From the NCBI GenBank assembly GCA_947589185.1, contig CANQCK010000005.1, forward strand, positions 1-64,000: a stretch of 64,000 nt of DNA, written 5' to 3'. A model generated the notes under the pieces. It was not told the DNA's origin. It searched no databases and worked only from the letters and a program-made list of their open reading frames with translations. Of this stretch, positions 59,291-64,000 are shown piece by piece. The first letter of the stretch is position 1, and each line of letters begins with the position of its first letter. The position numbers were made by a program, and so were the translations under genes. The stretch comes from an uncultured Clostridia bacterium. Its GTDB lineage: Bacteria; Bacillota; Clostridia; Oscillospirales; Ruminococcaceae.

Positions 59291-61678
59291 ATGCATGAGA
59301 AATTAAGAAAAATCATTATATCTGCATTAGTTGTTACTATGATGCTTCCTATCGGAACTTTGATAGGTTCAACTGACGAAGAGACTGATGCAGCAAATAA
59401 AAGTACTTCTTCAACGACTCAAAGTACAAGTACAAATGAGCTTCCGGCAAAGGTTACAGACGAGCAGGCGTTAAAAAACTGTAAAAAGGCTGCACAAGCC
59501 GGAAACCTTGAGCTTTGGTACGACGAAGAAAATGAAAGGGTTTGTCTTCTTGATAAATCGTTGTCTACACCTAATTATTGGTGGAGCACTCCTATTAATG
59601 CTTTAGCCGACGATACGCCGCTCGGCAAGACGTCAAGAGGAGATTCTTATATGAAGGATACTCAGAGGCAGCAGCTAAATTCAGGTCTGGCACTTGAATA
59701 CGGCGATCAGGTTAAGAGAACAACTTCTCCCCTGTATTCGGGAGTATCTTCAAGAACAAGAGATATTTGCAAAACTAAAATAGAAACTAAAAACGACGGA
59801 GTCATTTTTACATATGATTTCACAGAAGGTTTCACGATCCCGGTGGAATACACCTTAGGCGAGGCCTCATTGAAAGTTTCGTGTGATACTTCAAAGATAA
59901 AAGAGGATAACATTTCAGTTGAGGACGGAGATGTTATAACTCAGATCCAGTTAACGCCTTCATTTGGTGCGGCACCTGCTAAAGACTTAAATGGAAAAAC
60001 AGTCAACGGTTATATGATAGTTCCTGACGGAAGCGGTGCTGTTATTGAATTTAACAACGGAAAATCAAGTTATGCAAGTTCATATTCTCAAAAGGTTTAC
60101 GGAAGAGACTACACAACTGTTCCGCTGACAGCTTCTAAAACTACAGAGCAGGCTTATATGCCGGTGACTGCAACGGTTTCAGGCAATAAGGCACTCGTAG
60201 CTGTTGCAACGAGCGGTGACGCAAATGTTTCTGTAAATGCACAGGTAAGCGGACAAAACAATCAGACTTATAATAATTCTTATTTTAGCTTTGAGGTAAG
60301 AACTTCTGACGATTACTATTTAAGCGGTGAGTCAGATCCTCTGAAGGTTTTCCAGAAGGGCAAAATTGTTCAGGAGGAAATCGCAGTAACTTATTATCCA
60401 ATCGCTAAGAAGGACGACGTAAACTATGCAGACTGTGCAAAGGTTTACAGAGACTATCTGATTGAGAATAAGGGTCTTAAATCTAAAGTAGAGGAAAACC
60501 AATCAAATCTTTATGTAGACTTGTACGGCGGAGTTGTAATGCAGAAATCAATTCTCGGAATACCGTTTGATTTGAAAACTTCGGTTACTTCATTTGAACA
60601 GGCAAAAACCATTCTTGAGAAGCTGCAGGATAACGGAGTAACTGATATAATTGCAAACTATAACGACTGGACGGATAAGTCTATAGCAAAGAAAATTTCC
60701 ACAAAGGCAAAGCCGGCGGGAACTCTCGGCGGAAGAGGAGATTTTGAAGATTTGATGTCCTTTGCCGAGTCTAACGGAATTAAGATCTATCCGGCTCTTG
60801 ACAATATGGAGATGGAGAGCAGCTCGTGGGGATATTGGACATTCTCCAACACAGCTACCAGAGTTTCAAACGCTTACTCGAGACAGATTCAGTACAATCC
60901 GGCATTCGGCGGAGCTACTGATACTGCTCCCGCACTTTTGACGCCAACGGTTTATTCAAAGGTGTTTGATGAGATTATTACAAGCTATAAAGATGAAGAA
61001 TTGAAAAATATTTCATTCGGCGGTTTCTCATCAAAGTTGGTTTCAGACTTCTCACTTAAAAACTTCTCCAGCAGGCAGGATACGATGAACACCATTCTTG
61101 AGGGTTATGAAAAGGCCAATGAAAATGTAGGTTCGGTTTTGGCAGACGGGGCAAATTCTTATATTCTCCCATATGTTGACCATGTTACAAATGTTCCTGT
61201 TAATTCGAGCGGTTTCAACGTTGTTGACTATGATATACCCTTCTATCAGATGGTAGTTCACGGATATGTACCTTATTCAACTCAGGCAATAAACAAGAGC
61301 TCAAATTCAGAAGAAACATTCTTGCTGGCACTTGCATACGGTTCGTCGTTGCACTATGATATGCTTTATGAGCAGAGCTCTAAGCTGTCTGATACCGCAT
61401 ACAGTGATTTGTACTATGCAAATTATGAGGGCTGGATCGACACTGCCGCTGCTGAATCAAAGGCTGCAAAACAGGTTTTGGGAGCAGTAAGCAATAAGGT
61501 AATCACTAATTTTGAAGTTGACAGACAAAACAACATTTTGAAAACAACCTATGGCAGCGAGGACGGAAGTGCAGCAGAATCGGTTGTTCAGGTTGATTTG
61601 AATAAGGGAATAGTTTCAATTGACGGAGTTAATGTTGATGTCAGTCAGGTTATTAAGGAAGGAGGCGTACAAGGCTAA
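59291..61678 (+). CDS. Secreted DUF5696-like protein, possible TIM-barrel glycoside hydrolase-like fold
   Basis: Signal peptide; ENERVCLLDKSL...YWWSTPIN start; GYMIVPDGSGAVIEFNNGK; DIIANYNDW...IKIYPALDNMEM barrel-like region. Confidence 0.65.
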   Translation: MHEKLRKIIISALVVTMMLPIGTLIGSTDEETDAANKSTSSTTQSTSTNELPAKVTDEQALKNCKKAAQAGNLELWYDEENERVCLLDKSLSTPNYWWSTPINALADDTPLGKTSRGDSYMKDTQRQQLNSGLALEYGDQVKRTTSPLYSGVSSRTRDICKTKIETKNDGVIFTYDFTEGFTIPVEYTLGEASLKVSCDTSKIKEDNISVEDGDVITQIQLTPSFGAAPAKDLNGKTVNGYMIVPDGSGAVIEFNNGKSSYASSYSQKVYGRDYTTVPLTASKTTEQAYMPVTATVSGNKALVAVATSGDANVSVNAQVSGQNNQTYNNSYFSFEVRTSDDYYLSGESDPLKVFQKGKIVQEEIAVTYYPIAKKDDVNYADCAKVYRDYLIENKGLKSKVEENQSNLYVDLYGGVVMQKSILGIPFDLKTSVTSFEQAKTILEKLQDNGVTDIIANYNDWTDKSIAKKISTKAKPAGTLGGRGDFEDLMSFAESNGIKIYPALDNMEMESSSWGYWTFSNTATRVSNAYSRQIQYNPAFGGATDTAPALLTPTVYSKVFDEIITSYKDEELKNISFGGFSSKLVSDFSLKNFSSRQDTMNTILEGYEKANENVGSVLADGANSYILPYVDHVTNVPVNSSGFNVVDYDIPFYQMVVHGYVPYSTQAINKSSNSEETFLLALAYGSSLHYDMLYEQSSKLSDTAYSDLYYANYEGWIDTAAAESKAAKQVLGAVSNKVITNFEVDRQNNILKTTYGSEDGSAAESVVQVDLNKGIVSIDGVNVDVSQVIKEGGVQG

Positions 61679-62664
61679 TGACAAACACAGAAAATGTTGT
61701 TTCAACACCTACAAAGGAAGAAGTAAAGGCCCTGAAACCTCCAAAAGGCGTTAAGCAAAGAGGTATAAAAATTCCGTATGAAAGAAGAAAGGCTCTTTAC
61801 GGATACGCATTTATTGCATTGTGGCTTATAGGAACGATTTATTTCTTCATATTGCCGCTGTTTGAGTCGCTGGTTTATTCGTTTAACGAGACTCAGCCTC
61901 AAAGAGGAGTTATGCAGCTTGAATGGAACGGTCTTGGCCACTATCGTGATGCCTTTAGAAAAGACCAGTATTATTCACAGTTCTTAGTTGAAATACTTGG
62001 CTCTACAGCTTTAAAAACGCCGCTGATCATTATATTCTCGATTTTCGTGGCAGTTATATTAAATCAGAAGTTCAGAGGAAGAACTTTTGCAAGAGCAGTT
62101 TTCTTCCTGCCTGTTATTATCGCAACAGGACCTGTAATTGAAGTAATCAACGGTAATATGGATACCGGCGGATATGCAGCAGGAGGCGGAGAGCAATTCA
62201 ACACGCTCTTTGAAACCGATCTGGTCGATCAGTTGCTGGAGTTTCTCGGAATATACGGAATAAGCGATGCTCTAACCAATACGATCACATCGGTAACTTC
62301 TGATATATTCAACCTTGTATGGAACTCAGGAATTCAGATACTTCTATTCCTTGCGGCTTTGCAGAACATACCGTTCTCTGCAAAGGAAGCAGCTCAGATG
62401 GAGGGTGCTACTGCTTGGGAATATTTCTGGAAGATTACAATTCCGTACATAAGCCCGATGATATTAGCAAGCTTAGTTTACACGGTTATCGACTCGTTCG
62501 TCGATCCTGAGAATAAGGTTATGAAACTTATTCTGACGCAGGGAAGCGACTGGAACTACGGATATATGTCTGCGATGGCTTGGGCATACTTCCTGATAGT
62601 CGGATTGGCGTTGGCGATACTTGTTGCTATTATCAACAAGTTTGTATATTACGAAGTAGGATAA
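61678..62664 (+). CDS. Sugar ABC transporter permease (MalF/UgpA type) 2
   Basis: EAA loop KEAAQMEGATAWEYFWKITIPYISP; ATG overlaps the preceding stop. Confidence 0.88.
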   Translation: MTNTENVVSTPTKEEVKALKPPKGVKQRGIKIPYERRKALYGYAFIALWLIGTIYFFILPLFESLVYSFNETQPQRGVMQLEWNGLGHYRDAFRKDQYYSQFLVEILGSTALKTPLIIIFSIFVAVILNQKFRGRTFARAVFFLPVIIATGPVIEVINGNMDTGGYAAGGGEQFNTLFETDLVDQLLEFLGIYGISDALTNTITSVTSDIFNLVWNSGIQILLFLAALQNIPFSAKEAAQMEGATAWEYFWKITIPYISPMILASLVYTVIDSFVDPENKVMKLILTQGSDWNYGYMSAMAWAYFLIVGLALAILVAIINKFVYYEVG

Positions 62665-62676
62665 GGGGGGATATAG

Positions 62677-63723
62677 ATGGCAACTAAAAAAGAAGAAAAG
62701 CGCTTTGAAAAAGAAATGAAAGCTGCTAAAAAAGCTAAGTTAAAAGCAATGAAAGAAGCCGGAATCACTATAGAGATCACCCCCGAACAAAAAAGGTATA
62801 ACAGACGTAAAGCCTTTACAAGTTCAGTTTGGCCGATATTCAGATTTTTAATTCTGTTTGGTTTGTGTTTTATCATTCTATATCCCTTGATATTTATGGT
62901 TTCGACGGCGTTCAGACCTAATGCACAGATGAATGACCCATCAATTGTATGGATTCCAAAGAGCCTGACACTTCAGAACATTCAGGAAACATGGGATGTT
63001 ATGAAGTACGGTGCAACCGTTCTCAATACCATAAAGCTGAACCTTGTGGCTTCAATTCTTCAGGTTATTACCTGTGCGATTACAGGTTATGGATTTGCAA
63101 GATTTAACTTCAAGGGCAAAGGCTTGCTGTTCGTAATTGTTGTACTGATGATTATAGTACCTCCTCAAATCACTACCATCCCGCTTTATATGCAGTATTC
63201 ATACTTCAACCCGCTGGGATTGGTTAAGCTGTTCACAGGCGATACGATCTCACTCATCAACAGCGGTCTTACAATGTACTTACCGGCGTTGTTCGCTAAC
63301 GGCTTGAGAGCCGGATTGTTTATCCTTATATTCAGGCAGTTCTTCAGGGGACTTCCAAAGGAACTCGAGGACGCAGCTTATCTTGACGGATGCGGACCGC
63401 TTAAAACATTTATCGTTGTAATGGTTCCTAACGCTGCATCGTCATTCTTGACAGTATTCCTGTTCTCGGTTGTATGGTACTGGAATGACTACTATGTATC
63501 GTCTTCATTCTTTAATCAGAATGATACCGTTGCATTGATGCTTAAAAACCTGACTGCAACGCTTCAGTCGGAGTTGTTTGATAACCAGACAGTAGGTCCT
63601 CGTCAAATGATTGTTTGGCTTGAATCAGGATGTATTCTTGCAATAACTCCTATACTTGTTATGTATGTATTCTTACAGAAATACTTTACAGAAGGTATTG
63701 AGCGTTCGGGACTTGTTGGATAA
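62677..63723 (+). CDS. Sugar ABC transporter permease (MalG/UgpE type) 2
   Basis: EAA loop EDAAYLDGCGPLKTFIVVMVPNAAS. Confidence 0.88.
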   Translation: MATKKEEKRFEKEMKAAKKAKLKAMKEAGITIEITPEQKRYNRRKAFTSSVWPIFRFLILFGLCFIILYPLIFMVSTAFRPNAQMNDPSIVWIPKSLTLQNIQETWDVMKYGATVLNTIKLNLVASILQVITCAITGYGFARFNFKGKGLLFVIVVLMIIVPPQITTIPLYMQYSYFNPLGLVKLFTGDTISLINSGLTMYLPALFANGLRAGLFILIFRQFFRGLPKELEDAAYLDGCGPLKTFIVVMVPNAASSFLTVFLFSVVWYWNDYYVSSSFFNQNDTVALMLKNLTATLQSELFDNQTVGPRQMIVWLESGCILAITPILVMYVFLQKYFTEGIERSGLVG

Positions 63724-63742
63724 ACTTAATACTTAATAACTA

Positions 63743-63772
63743 GCCGACCGATTTATTCGGTCGGATTTTTTG
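63743..63772 (+). terminator. Rho-independent terminator of the transport locus
   Basis: CCGACCGATTTATTCGGTCGGATTTTTT. Confidence 0.85.
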
Positions 63773-63919
63773 TTATTTGTAAAAATTATTGATGAAAATA
63801 CAAAAACACCGAATATGGAGTTGTAAAGAATATTGAGAATATGGTATAATGATTTCAGAATAGTTATTTCTGCAAATTAATGAACAAACAGTAACAAACC
63901 GGAATATGAGGAGTAAATT

Positions 63920-64000
63920 ATGAAAACATCAACAGAGCTTTGGTATAATAAATGGGCTGAGGACTGGAATGAGGCACTTGCAGTCGGAAACGGAAGAATA
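63920..64000 (+). CDS. Partial CDS: probable GH95-like alpha-L-fucosidase (truncated by window end)
   Basis: MKTSTELWYNKWAEDWNEALAVGNGRI resembles the GH95 N-terminus; GGAG ribosome binding site. Confidence 0.6.
   Translation, partial: MKTSTELWYNKWAEDWNEALAVGNGRI

Noticed and set aside
1-64000. tRNA, rRNA or prophage structural genes
   Set aside because: None recognised by eye; no tRNAscan or phage search could be run, so small RNAs may be missed.

Overview
The window is AT-rich, densely coding Firmicute (Clostridia/Ruminococcus-like, by gene content) chromosomal DNA. Main segments: (i) ~1-7.1 kb accessory segment: truncated metallo-beta-lactamase fused in frame to an ANT-type aminoglycoside nucleotidyltransferase, a decayed IS256-family transposase, and an overlapping minus-strand operon encoding a SAMHD1/YdhJ-like HD phosphohydrolase (with a 9-nt coding repeat array) and a membrane-anchored radical SAM protein; near-identical ~27-bp sequences lie at its two ends. 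(ii) ~7.2-32.8 kb mostly housekeeping and carbohydrate genes (CHAP amidase, YfhO, PIG-L deacetylase, EamA transporter, GH74, DUF4867 + L-fucose isomerase, CE4 deacetylase, rubrerythrin, CCA transferase, Lnt, SecG, RNase R, GH127, RsuA-type pseudouridine synthase, MsmK-type ATPase). (iii) 32.9-45.2 kb: tandem giant secreted paralogs (1857 and 1889 aa) with the same tandem promoters, an identical 176-nt leader segment and a nearly identical Lys-rich 3' module. (iv) RNase Y, and a T-box-controlled thrS. (v) 50.1-63.7 kb: a tightly packed locus with two LolD/MacB-type ATPases (one carrying an AbrB-like tail), a CBM-bearing solute-binding protein, two MalF/MalG-type permease pairs, a propeller/TPR membrane protein, a Yip1-like protein and a DUF5696-like secreted protein, followed by the start of a GH95 gene. 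The best candidates for undescribed systems are the HD + radical SAM operon and the double-permease polysaccharide locus. All family calls are by eye from motifs; no searches were run.
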